Positions 11,401 through 20,884 of a stretch of 64,000 nt of DNA are shown here, piece after piece. Where the stretch lies: contig OY723255.1 of assembly GCA_963210315.1 (NCBI GenBank), positions 1,364,001-1,428,000 on the forward strand, given 5' to 3'. The notes below the pieces were generated by a model that ran no database searches, was not told where the DNA came from, and was given only the letters and a program-made list of their open reading frames with translations. Made by a program: the position numbers and the translations under genes. Each line of letters opens with the position of its first letter. The first letter of the stretch is position 1. Origin of the DNA: Rhynchopus euleeides. Lineage: Eukaryota > Euglenozoa > Diplonemea > Diplonemida > Diplonemidae.

Positions 11401-11723
11401 TTCATTGACAGGATGCCCCAGACAGACATAGTGCTGCGCATGTCATGGCACTATGTGTGTTGTGTCTGCCACCCATTTGTGAGGGACATTCTACACTTCT
11501 GAGTGAAGCCCCCCGTCACCAATAATTCAAAGAAGCAAAAATGGCAGCTTCCGGCTCCACTTTTACCACTTTTTCAATGTGTTCTGGGCTGATTTCTGGT
11601 TTTCCGAAAATCTCAAAAAAATTATCGCACCATTATCGTATATTATCGTATACGATAATATACGATAATGGGAGTACGATAATAATTATCGTATGCGATA
11701 ATAATTATCGTTTGCACTGTATG
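8407..11723 (-). mobile_element. hAT-like autonomous DNA transposon
   Basis: The inverted ends CATACAGTGCAAACGATAAT are perfect on both sides, followed by subterminal arrays of TACGATAAT/ATTATCGTA (8420-8662 and 11619-11713). The element is flanked by CCTAGG on each side. The inferred empty site, CTGCCCTAGGGGGGG, is seen intact at 5991-6005. It carries one long transposase frame on the minus strand with no internal stop. A palindromic 6-bp flank rather than the usual 8-bp hAT duplication is unusual; two mismatches in an 8-bp repeat (CCCTAGGC/GCCTAGGG) would also fit. Confidence 0.8.
8904..11231 (-). CDS. hAT-superfamily transposase
   Basis: A 775-residue protein from the ATG at 11231; upstream in-frame sequence has no domain. 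Residues 11-42 are acidic. Residues 48-80 are a Lys/Pro repeat (AVKKPPPKKPAAKK), probably for DNA binding and nuclear import. C167, C170, H185 and H192 form a BED-like zinc finger. D284 (GVDGTG) and D346 (VVADFGSVNVKAF) fit the first two catalytic acids, and CLGHHLN at 365-371 is the hAT C-x-x-H motif. SDTRW is the hAT TRW motif. The C-terminal part (FPILAPHVVAWLRTP...VFSTAES...RLFLQRN) matches the hAT dimerisation domain, followed by an acidic tail. It catalyses cut-and-paste transposition of its host element. No stops or frameshifts are seen, so it may be recently active. Confidence 0.88.
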   Translation of the reverse strand: MSRRRRIKDDTTTEDDAEEDDDGDDEEEGSDEDEPDQKRRRVTGGKDKKPSAKKAAVKKPPPKKPAAKKPAPKKTAPKPAGKSESAQKRLDTIKLRKTVEEAADEAAAKKRISLVTARQRLQQLARYDATVAAAYTIKSVEDLPFETRTMLLDANPPRTLSDEVLWCNLCSIVVKHAESTVAKKHVTDTKAHQTTSKEAPVQAAPCVSTTKSDPTTTASFQKAWALALVIAGITPHQASILALPMTTPLPKPRTLLGKAPLFVAEIQKKIRDCITGRPVALGVDGTGLRHLGFAIMSVVAYVGGRGVLLLSKVRGDGEVHNAEDVGDVLDEVRELYGITRSTVVADFGSVNVKAFGDKKEEGIYCLGHHLNAALKRAVRQSYPRAYAFCTLVSQFFGCKSRRHRWKKFQAQGAERMHDAATNIRDTHLRVRTALDRGAVRALRKLLPSVNVTDTDAVVLERAAAFVAETDDTHAANVEVSSPQQPASTSDTRWAAMFDLTVHLQTRCAMLLQFVSVEMARKKKPLTLRQLSEHIQKGTWEEHVSETVAVAEMVEPVLWLVRWVQNPEARLGHIKVRTITEEYQKVVTNTSYPAPIRTLLKDAWESWPSKARFEMALIFDPETVLMADFDDFPDITNQLVWAVDFHALADDECWAEFTQYLNAPAESLQTDTPIAFWLEKGRKLFPILAPHVVAWLRTPVSVTQVDSVFSTAESRKSKRGSNISTKTYADRLFLQRNGDLLGYFDKSNRFAEALERDYVSDDSSEEDESETEMDII

Positions 11724-11727
11724 CCTA

Positions 11728-13059
11728 GGGGGGGTCATAAGCCCCCCTAAAAACGTACAAATACCAAAAATTTCAACATACCATCAGAACCGCCCTAATA
11801 CCTGATCTGACCCGAAAATCCGACCCATACCCCCCGGAAACCGTCTGGAGCCCACTTGTGACACCTGATGCGCACTTTTGTGATGATTTTTTGGGGTCCT
11901 AAAAAATGTACCTCAGTTTCGTACCTTGCCTTTGTACCTGAACCACTCCCGACCGCAATATTTCGTTCTTTGCCTTTTCTGCGGTGGTTCCGGCTCAGGT
12001 GGCACGATGTTGCCTCCCCAGTGCCTCGGCAAGGTCTTTCTTGTACCTGATTGGTGGGAATGTTGTGTTGTTGCGCCAGCTGAATGAGTTCAGCCACCTT
12101 CTGGGTGTAGTACACCACGCAGTCTCAACAGCACGTATGAGAGTGTACCATGTGAGGACTCAACAAAGTCATTGGATAGGCATCTGCCTGCCGACTCAAC
12201 CCCCACAGTGCGACCGCAAGATCGTCAGGGATGTCTCAACGCCAGGGGAATACTCTCCCCTGGCGTTGTACAACCCTACTCTTAATCCTCGGGTCCTCTC
12301 CTGGAGGCGGTGGTGGCGGGCCCGCAACGCTTCGTACTTCCGGTACGGACTGGGGTAGTCTGCCCGGCTGACCCGCTCATCGCTTCCTAGATCATCTGCT
12401 GCTCTGGAGCTGCCATCACTCACTGCCCACATCAGTTGGTGTAGGGGTAGGAGCAGGAGGAGTGGGAGGAGTAGGAGTGCAGGTGACATCTTTCTTGGCC
12501 AGCAAGGAACGCCGCTTTTCGCACGTGCGTGCAGTTGATGCACCACTGCATATATCTGTCGTCACCACGTCCCACTCGCTCTCCTATGTACCCAGCCCGA
12601 CGGAGCGCCCGAAATAATGTCGCCTCACGGATGTCGTGTGCCGTTTTCTTTTTACGCAGGTCTGCCACAACGCTCTCTGCCGGGACCCCGCACATCTCCC
12701 GTTTGGCGAGCGTCTTTCGAGCAAGGTACCCCTCTGCAGCAGCATCTGACACCTCTGCGAGGCCCTAGGCACACGGCATGTGTTGCTCGGCGTGCTGGGT
12801 GAGCGTAGTGATACCCTTTCCTTGCAAAGAACGAAATACTGCGGTCGGGAGTGGTTCAGGTACAAAGGCAAGGTACGAAACTGAGGTACATTTTTTAGGA
12901 CCCCAAAAAATCATCACAAAAGTGCGCATCAGGTGTCACAAGTGGGCTCCAGACGGTTTCCGGGGGGGTATGGGTCGGATTTTCGGGTCAGATCAGGTAT
13001 TAGGGCGGTTCTGATGGTATGTTGAAAAATGTGGTTTTGTACGGGCTTATGACCCCCCC
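11728..13059 (-). mobile_element. TA-flanked long-TIR element, copy 2
   Basis: This is the same family as 5999-7527 but in the opposite orientation: identical G7-TCATAAG ends, TA at 11726-11727 and 13060-13061, and about 240-bp inverted repeats. The interior is the reverse complement of copy 1, with substitutions and some deletions between 12110 and 12200. Confidence 0.75.
12432..12752 (-). CDS. Helix-turn-helix protein of the TA element, copy 2
   Basis: A 106-codon frame starting MSDAAAEGYLARKTLAKREM. It matches the copy 1 protein at 6279-6560 except for scattered substitutions, and keeps ATLFRALRRAGYIGERVGRG. A downstream open frame (12196-12546, minus) carries the charged coiled-coil-like segment. 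Conservation between copies suggests a real coding function; no catalytic domain is visible. Confidence 0.4.
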   Translation of the reverse strand: MSDAAAEGYLARKTLAKREMCGVPAESVVADLRKKKTAHDIREATLFRALRRAGYIGERVGRGDDRYMQWCINCTHVRKAAFLAGQERCHLHSYSSHSSCSYPYTN

Positions 13060-13852
13060 TACCCCCCCCCCCCCCCCCCCTGACGCCACAAGCGAGCATA
13101 CGCTTCTGTGCTCGTTCCCCACGCATCGGACCCTCTTATTATAATCACCTCCGATTGAACTCGCGTGAGCGGCCCGCTCTCACTATGTGTCGTGGGAAAA
13201 TGCGGAACATCACGAGAACCCCCCCCCCCTTCTGCGAGTGAAGGGTGATCATTCTTGTGCTCCCTTCAAATTCGATTTCACTACCCCCCCCTCCCCCCTC
13301 TGCACACCGTGCCGGCCCCAAGTCGGGCGTGCTTCCCACCCGCCACTGCCCCCTTCCCGCAACCCTATTGCGCCTAGCTTTTCTTGCCAGGCAGATGGAG
13401 GCGCCGCCGGTGAAGAAGAAGCTGCGCAAACGGATTTGCTTCTGCTCCTCGGAAAGGGGGTGGTTGGGTGTGCGCACGAAGGGCAGGCAGGCCGGTGCGA
13501 AAGAGCGAAATGGACGTGTGTCATGCTCGGTGTGGCCACCACCATGCAACAAGGGTTGCGGGTGTGCTGGGCAGTGAGGGTCGCATCAATAGCAGAATAT
13601 GCTGGATGTGTGGCCCTCGGTGTGGTCTGCACAGAATAAAAAGAAGGGCGTGTGTGTGTGTGGGTGTGTGCTGGAGCCAAGGGTGGGCTCCCTGCAAGTA
13701 GCGTTGGGGCAGGGTGTGGCAGAGTCAAATGTGCCCGTGCCTGTTCTTTTTTCTTCCCCGGCGTTTTTTTTTTGCGCGCACTGTAGCGGGCACATCTCAG
13801 TTTTACCTCTTTTTTCCCCCCCGGATTTTGGCACACAAACAAACCAGCCTTA

Positions 13853-13960
13853 GGGGGTCTTCGCTACGGGGTGGTCGTCAGTGCATTTTGGCGCATTTCC
13901 TGTTGAATTAGCTGAACACTGACGAAGATTGACGAAGAATAACGACCAGCGAAGACCCCC
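13853..13960. mobile_element. GGGGGTCTTCGCT MITE (family M2), copy 1
   Basis: A 108-bp element with ends GGGGGTCTTCGCTACGG and CCAGCGAAGACCCCC, flanked by TTA on both sides (13850-13852, 13961-13963). The TTA duplication fits the PIF/Harbinger group. Confidence 0.85.
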
Positions 13961-15396
13961 TTATCTATTTTTTTGTCTTCGTTCACCGAGGGCCCCTCCT
14001 CGATGCCCCACTCCCCCTTCCTCACCCCTCACCCCTCACTCCTCTCTCTATCTCTCTCTCTCTCTCTCCCCCACTTCCCGACCTCACCTGCCCATTTTGG
14101 TTCCTTTCAGAGCCTCCAAAAACACCCATGGCGTGGTGTTTGCTCTGCGTTTGAAAAGCACAGCTGTCTGTTCAAGCCACACGCGATGTAAGAGTCTACC
14201 GTGCGGGATCAATTGAAACTCGGGCTCGTTCGCAGGGGGAGCACCTGTGGGTGTCAAAAACGCAAGTTATGTTTGCTGTCTGTGATTTCCAGGTAGGTTG
14301 TCAGTCAGGGACTGGGGTCCCACAAACCAACCAGAAAGACTCCATCGGAATAACCAAAAAGAGCAGCTTAGCGCCACCGCCAAGGTTGTCAGATTTCAGC
14401 CCCCCCCTCCCCCCTCGGCACCATCTCCACTGCCTGCCTCCCGTGTTGCGATGTGGGGCCCGAGCGCCAAAGCGTGAATGTGAAAGTGCATGCCATCTTA
14501 ACTCCCGCCCCCTCCGGCAATCCCTCCAAAAAAAAAATAGCAGCCGGCCGGGCTCGTATTTCGGCCGGCCCCCTCTTCTCGTTGTTATGTTCTGTTGTGT
14601 ACAAACCTTCTGAAAACCACCCATCCCTGCACATGCGCACCTTCCCTCCCCGCCTGAAAAAAAATAAATGGCAGCACATTGCTGGAGGGTGTGTTGGGAG
14701 GCTTTGCTTTATCTTCACTCTCGACAGTCACCCCTCCGCTCCCTGCCATAATCCCCTCTACATGTCGACCTATCTGGCTTGGTTCCCGGCCTGATACGGC
14801 ACTCAGTTTTTTTGTTCTCTTCACTTCTCTTCAACCCCCTTACCCCCCCCCCCCTAAACGTCAACCATCGGGTTCTGTAATGTGAATGTCCCCCGTTACT
14901 ACCGGTAATGGTGCCGGGTACTAAAACCCCCAATCGTGGGCCTTCACCGTGTGTCAAAAAAATACCGTATCGCCTCCTTAAGTGTGGTGCCTCACTGCGT
15001 GAGGGTGTGCGGTTCACGTTTACTGGATGGGGGCTGGCGGGGCAGCCTCCCCTGTTTGCTCCTCCGGGCTCTTCGCACAACAACATGTGCTGCAGCGTTT
15101 CGCGTTTGCTGCGCTTCTGGGCGGAGGTCCACAAAAATAATGTCTGATCAAATTGGTATGGCTGAACAAGGGGGTTCTTGACTACGAACGAAGTTTAAAA
15201 TATGGAGGCTTCGGCTGGACCATGAAAGAAACGGTCTTCCCAGGGTGTAGGCAATGCCCCTTATTTATTTTTTTTGCGATTGCCGAGTGGATTGCGTGGC
15301 GAATAGGCCTGTCTCTTTGTACCCACCGCTCCTCACACAGTAAAGAAATACCTGTCACCACACACCTTTAGGGGAGCATCGGAAACACTGCTTGGA

Positions 15397-15495
15397 GGGG
15401 GCCCTCGCTACCAGTCACAGCTCGTCAGTCAGTGGGGGGAAGTGGGCTGCTGCTCACTTTTTCTCACTCAGTCACATCCGGTAGTGAGGGCCCCC
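15397..15495. mobile_element. M1 MITE, copy 2
   Basis: Ends GGGGGCCCTCGCTACCAG and GTGAGGGCCCCC, with GGA duplicated on each side (15394-15396, 15496-15498). The interior shares TCACTTTTTCTCACTCAGTC with the copy at 7607. Confidence 0.85.
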
Positions 15496-15696
15496 GGAGT
15501 GTTGATAATGGATGGGATGTGGATGAGCATAACAGGGCAATTGACCATGGGGGTGGGTGGGTGGTCGCCACCCTCAAAAGGGCGCAGGCCCCGGCGGGAA
15601 GGGGCCTTCGCGATGTGCCACTGTGTGTGCCGAGCCGTGCCGCTTTGCAGCCAAATCTGCTGTGAGGCGGGCTCACCTGTTTTCACCTTTTGATCG

Positions 15697-15808
15697 CCGG
15701 TAGCCTTCGCCACCAGGTGTGACGAAGTGAGAAGAAGTGAGCCACAGCCCACTTCCCCTCACTGACTGACGAGCTGTGACGAGCTGTGACTGGTAGCGAG
15801 GGTCCCCC
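15697..15808. mobile_element. M1 MITE, diverged copy 3
   Basis: The interior (CCCACTTCCCCTCACTGACT) and right end (TGGTAGCGAGGGTCCCCC) match family M1. The left end is diverged (GTAGCCTTCGCCACCAGG), so the left boundary is approximate. Confidence 0.6.
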
Positions 15809-16842
15809 GCCCTCCTGCGTTTCTTAGCGAAGGCCCCCTCACGCCCCGCTACTCTGCCGGCGCCAACCGGATTTGAATGATTCCGAGATCAGGCAACAGT
15901 GACACAAGGGGGCCTTTGGCACCACTCTCCTCCACATGGGTCTGTCTGTCTCGGGGGGTCTGAGCCAGGCTTGGTGTGTCTAAAACAGCCTCGTGGACCC
16001 GACCCATACCAAGCCCCCTTTCTTTGTCGGTGTGCCCGTGTAAAGCGCAGAGAGCACCGAGCTTTTAATGCCGGCTTTACAACGCCACCCATGCGCTGCC
16101 CTGCAGCAATCAAGCCATCTTGATTTCGAACCTCCCTCCCTTTCCAGAAGTTTGCCCGTTTCTCTCGCGGCTGCTTCTATCGGTTTGGACCGATGCGATT
16201 TCTGATGTTTCTGTCGCCCGCCTGCCCCTTCTTTACCCCCCCCCCCCACCCCTTACTCCCGCCTCCGTATGTATATTCTTAATCACGCGCATGAATTTTG
16301 AGCGGGGGTGGGGAGGGGGGGTGATGGATGATGGTGCCATTTTCCCTCGCTGCCAACAGCCGCCTCCACACCACCCCCCTGTTCATCGGGCGGGAAGGTT
16401 TCTGAAAAAAAGGTGTTTTGTTTGGAGGAACGCAACAACACATCGTAGGAATCGCAACTTGGAGGACTCCTCCAGAGGAGAACGTGAGAAAGAGAGTGGG
16501 GGCAGTGTAGAGGCAAACGGCAGCTCCAGGTTGGTCCATTTGTTTTTGCACATAACACACCTGTGTGGTACGGGAAATGCTACGAGGAACGCGATGGACT
16601 CGGGACTGCTGCTGGCCTCTCTTGCTATGGTTTACTTATGTTTCGTGCTCCACCTGCTCCACCTCATTCTGCACTTCAGATGATCCACTTCACGTGGGTT
16701 ACGGGGTTTGGGACAACGATGATATGTTGTGTCCGACGACAAGGTAAGGTAAGCTCATCGAGGTACACCAAACCGGAGTTGTCAAATCAAAAAAGACACA
16801 CCGCCCGAGAGGCAATTGGTGTGACACAACAGCGATGACACA

Positions 16843-17850
16843 ATCACTCTGCCCGAGGGGGCGCGTTTTTAGCGACCGAGACCTCCTCTCCTGACTGAGG
16901 GACACACGATCTGACCGTCCGAGAGACGCAGCATTCTACCCTGCCCGAGGGGCACCCACTCTCCTGACCGAGAGACACGCAGTCTTGCCCGAGGGGCACC
17001 TGGTTTCCTGACCGAGACAATATTCTGCCCGAGGGGCACTCACTCTCCCGACCGAGAGACACGCAGTTTTGCCCGAGGGGCACCTGTTCTCCTGACCGAG
17101 ACAATATTCTGCCCGAGGGGCACCCACTCTCCCGACCGAGAGACGCAGCATCTCGCCCGAGGGGCACCTGTTCTCCTGACCGAGACAAAAATTTTGCCCG
17201 AGGGGCACCCACTCTCCCGACCGAGAGACACGCAGTCTTGCCCGAGGGGCACCTGTTCTCCTGACCGAGACAATATTCTGCCCGAGGGGCACTCACTCTC
17301 CCGATCGAGAGACACGCAGTTTTGCCCGAGGGGCACCTGTTCTCCTGACCGAGACAATATTCTGCCCGAGGGGCACCCACTCTCCCGACCGAGAGACGCA
17401 GCATCTCGCCCGAGGGGCACCTGTTCTCCTGACCGAGACAAAAATTTTGCCCGAGGGGCACCCACTCTCCCGACCGAGAGACACGCAGTCTTGCCCGAGG
17501 GGCACCTGTTCTCCTGACCGAGACAATATTCTGCCCGAGGGGCATCCACTCTCCCGACCGAGAGACGCAGCATCTCGCCCGAGGGGCACCTGTTCTCCTG
17601 ACCGAGACAATATTCTGCCCGAGGGGCACTCACTCTCCCGACCGAGAGACACGCAGTTTTGCCCGAGGGGCACCCGTTATCCTGACCGAGACAAAACTAT
17701 GCCCGAGGGGCACCCACTCTCCCGACCGAGAGACGCAGCATCTCGCCCGAGGGGCACCTGTTCTCCTGACCGAGACAAAAAATTTGCCCGAGGGGCACCC
17801 GCTCTCCCGACCGAGAGATCCACAATCTTGCCCGAGGGGCACCAAATCCC
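16843..17850. repeat. 84-bp dimeric satellite
   Basis: GCCCGAGGGGCAC recurs at alternating 44- and 40-bp steps (for example 16943, 16987, 17027, 17071, 17111, 17155), giving about 12 units of 84 bp. One half-unit carries CTCCTGACCGAGACAA, the other CTCCCGACCGAGAGAC. 84 is a multiple of 3, so all frames repeat in phase and stop-poor frames up to 261 codons arise on both strands; I do not call them genes. Confidence 0.92.
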
Positions 17851-18049
17851 GACCGAGAAGACGACCCTCACACCATGCTCGTGTCAGGTCTCAAGAGGGC
17901 CGAAGCCGCGGTTGAGGACAACAACACCCCCACGCACTGGTTCTAATAAATGACGGCGAGGTGCACGGGGGGATCAGCACGAAGGAGGGGCGCAAAAAGA
18001 TGGGGATGATGACGCCGTGGTGTTCAAGGTGGTCCTCCGCCGCGTTTGT

Positions 18050-18396
18050 TGTGGCCAGTTGTGATTTGTTGCGACCAGTTGTGACGACTTGTGACCCTTT
18101 TGTGATGAGTTGTGATGAGTTGTGATGAGGTGTGATCTGTTGTGATCTGTTGTGATCGCGATCCAAAATTTCAAAAATTTAAAATTTTGGATCGCGATCA
18201 CAACAGATCACAACAGATCACACCTCATCACAACTCATCACAAAAGGGTCACAAGTCGTCACAACTGGTCACAACAAATCACACCACGTCACACCTAGTC
18301 ACAACAAATCACAACTGGCCGCAACAAATCGCAAAAAATCACAACAAATCACAACATTTGCCTTGTGATTTGTTGTGATCTGTTGTGATCGGGTGT
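18050..18396. repeat. 10-bp-period TTGTGATnnn satellite forming a palindrome
   Basis: Units of the type TTGTGATCTG/TTGTGATGAG repeat with a 10-bp step. The array reverses at about 18158-18192, where GATCGCGATCCAAAATTT is followed by its mirror image, giving arms of more than 100 bp. It ends at GATCGGGTGTGATGGGCC, where the truncated Cys/His gene begins. Similar units recur at 20706-20735 and 34930-34986. Confidence 0.85.
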
Positions 18397-20409
18397 GATG
18401 GGCCACGCCCGCCCCCGCCGCGCAGCGCTATACCCGTACCAGTGCCGCGGTCGCTCGCGAGCACGTCTCTGGGCCCCCGGAAAGTGTGCAACGCGCATTC
18501 GAAACCGAAATGCGACGAGTGCGATAATGCCAAGCGGAATTACGCACTGACGATAGCTGCGTGTTGCCGCGTCCACCACCACCACGCGGACGGCCTGAAG
18601 GTGATGTGTTGTGAGACACACCACATGACGCGATGCGGCACCTGCGCCAATGTGAAGACATGCTGCGCGGCCGGCCACCATGGGCGCGCCCCCAGGGTCG
18701 ACCAAGTTGCGAGCACGGATGACGACAGCAGCAGCTGCGAAGACGACTCTGACAGCGAGGGAGAGGAGGGCAGCTCTGGTGCCACTGAGCATGATGGAGA
18801 CGACGCTGCAGATGCGGGCTCCACCAGCGAGGAAGTCCCTCCCTCGTCTGAGATGGATAGCGACACGACGGCTGCGGCTGCGGTGAAACGCACCGCCATC
18901 GTTCTGGACGCCTCCGACGAGGACTCGATGGGGCAGGATGCCGTGAAACGCACCGCCATTTGTTTAGATCACTCTGACGAGGGCCCGTCCCTCTGGGGGG
19001 CTGGGATAGTGTGTGTGCGACAGCCAGAGTGGGACATGTGTGCGTCTCTTCTTCTTCTTTGGCCGGGCGTGATTGAGCATTTGGCTCTTTGCTGCCCCGA
19101 CGATCAGCCCAGTGAGGGCGAGTTGGGTTCTTCTGCGGAGTCATCTGCGTTGACCCCACGCGAATTCCCTGGTTTTCTTTTCTCGCCTTCCCCTCGAATG
19201 AATACCCCTGCTTCCCCTACCCCGCGTAAGATGGGTGCAGAGCACGTTACGCTTGATGCGGATGAATCGTCGGGCTCCCAGCCTGATGATGCTCGTCTCG
19301 CTCCACCAGCAGATACAGCACCGCCTCCGGCGCCCTCTCCGGCTCCGGAGCTCGTGCTGCACACAGACCTGCTGGACGGGCTACAGACCCCGCAGTCGGG
19401 CTCGCCGCCCCTCCCAGAGAGCGCCACGCAACGGAGATCTCCGAGCCCTTGCGTGGGGCGCCGCCTTCCTTTCTCTCCCTCTCTCCCCTCTGAGTCCTCG
19501 GTGCCCCGCGCGCAGAAGCGGGTAGCACCCATACAGGAGACAGGCGAATCTGCCCTGGGGCAACGCTCCTTTAACAACAGAAGAGTAGAACCTCAACCCC
19601 CCGTGTCCCCTGGTTCACCGATTTCAGCGTCAAGCCTTCGGCCTGACGAGGATAGTATCATGTCCCCATCAGAACTTGCTTCCCCCCTTCCTCTCTCGCC
19701 TGCACCTTCCCTTGTTGTGGATGACTCGCCGGGCTTTCAGCCCGTCGACACTCGGCTTAGTCCCCCATCAGACACTGTGTCACCCCCACCACCCTCTCCA
19801 TGTCAGGAGCCCCTAGTGCCTTTAGACACTGCAACCCCCTCTCTTCCCGACTGGCAGGCAGAAACGCCGTCTCACCAGGGGGGCGACACGCTCTCCCACG
19901 AGTGCACGTCGCCGAGCCCTTACGTGGGGCGTCGACTTCCTTTCTCCCCTTCCTCCCCTTCTGAGTCCTCGGTTCCCCGCGCGCAGAAACGTGTAGCGCA
20001 CATGCGGGAGGCAGACGAATCTGCCCTGGAGCGATGCTCGTTTCATAACAACAGAGCAGGTTTTCCTTCCTCCCGCACGATCATCAGCACAGCTAGATCA
20101 GGCGTGCCTTCCCCTTTCCCACGGGCCTCACAGGCCTTGCGCTTCTTGGAGCGCAAGACACGTGCTGTCCGTCCTTCTCGTTCTCGTTTCCTCCAGAAGC
20201 AGGTGTTGCGTGCGGTTCCGAAGCGCACCCGCTGCATCCCCTCTCCCACCATCTTTCGTTCGGCGGCTATTCCGCGCTCTTTTCAACGCGTCGTCGCGAA
20301 GATTGCGCCTCAGTATCAGCAGGCGCAATCTCCGGCTTCCAGTGTGTGTGTGTCCCCCCTCCTTTACAGCGCAACGAGGAGGAGAGCGAAACCGTGTGGT
20401 GTCACGTAG
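18397..20409 (+). pseudogene. 5'-truncated copy of Cys/His-motif protein gene
   Basis: The frame is open to TAG at 20407-20409 and is nearly identical to the gene at 36009-39174, but homology begins only at GATGGGCCACGCC (18397), so the N-terminal about 110 residues are missing. Visible parts: a Cys/His cluster (VCNAHSKPKCDEC, then CCRVHHHHADGLKVMCC, RCGTCANVKTCCAAGHH); an acidic Ser/Asp/Glu region; two repeats built around VGRRLPFSPS and RAQKRVA; an Arg-rich end finishing RRAKPCGVT. An in-frame ATG exists at 18385 inside satellite DNA; using it is unsupported. The function is unknown; zinc binding is inferred. Unlike the other copy, it has no poly(A)-tailed insert. Confidence 0.6.
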
Positions 20410-20735
20410 AGCAAGAGTAGGATAGCGGGCCCGGTTCCTCACGGTATGGTCCTTCGGGGCCAGGCTGCGATGCCAGCACGCTAACCCAAATTGCAATACG
20501 ATCGGGTGTTTCACCTGTTTTCTCCGTGTCATGCTTTTCGTGAGCGTGTCAGGGATGTTGGCACACGCTGGGGAGGGTTCACATGATGACATAACATATA
20601 TCAGAAGCACACACCCACGTGGCGCTGTCCTTGGCAGGACTTTGAAAGTGCCGCCTTGATATCCTTGTTGGATAGAACCCTCATATCACACCCTCAATCA
20701 GCTGACGATCGGGTGTGATTTGTTGTGATTTGTTG
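20410..20735. repeat. Alpha and truncated beta modules joined by GATCGGGTGT
   Basis: Downstream of the gene, the alpha module tail (CCCAAATTGCAATAC) meets GATCGGGTGT at about 20500-20509. It is followed by the 3' half of module beta (CACCTGTTTTCTCCG to CAATCAGCTGAC), which again meets GATCGGGTGT at about 20707-20716. In the 39-42 kb copy the same modules meet at GAAAACTTGT instead. Confidence 0.75.
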
Positions 20736-20884
20736 TTTTTTTCCCCAGCCTGATTACCCCAGGCACTTCCTCACAAAGCAGCTCTGCTCTTTTTGCTAAC
20801 CTGCACCACTGTGGGTGCGGGTGGGTGTGTGTGTGGGTGGTGACCACGTTTTGTGTGGGGAGATCCTGCGCGGATCATTGCCCA
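20736..20884. other. Spacer between satellite joint and LINE fragment
   Basis: Contains a T-rich tract (20738-20745) and GT-rich DNA (20810-20840). On the minus strand the T tract could be a remnant of the LINE poly(A) tail, but this is not clear. Confidence 0.3.

Larger units (their letters stand above)
13062..16842. other. Region without recognisable gene
   Basis: No conserved domain is seen on either strand; the open frames are Pro/Ser-rich or follow C tracts and CT-rich runs (for example 14035-14075). It holds three or four MITEs listed separately and the small dispersed motif near 13236-13284. A GGGGCCTTCGC / GCGAAGGCCCC pair at about 15600 and 15826-15836 may mark an older, nested inverted-repeat element around the MITE at about 15700-15808. 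Confidence 0.5.

Noticed and set aside
16843-17850. CRISPR array
   Set aside because: The apparent spacers are themselves two repeated types, so this is a dimeric satellite; the genome is eukaryotic and no cas gene is present.
16844-17953. Repetitive proteins of up to 261 residues from the 84-bp satellite
   Set aside because: All frames repeat because 84 is a multiple of 3; no start context, domain or bias separates one frame from another.
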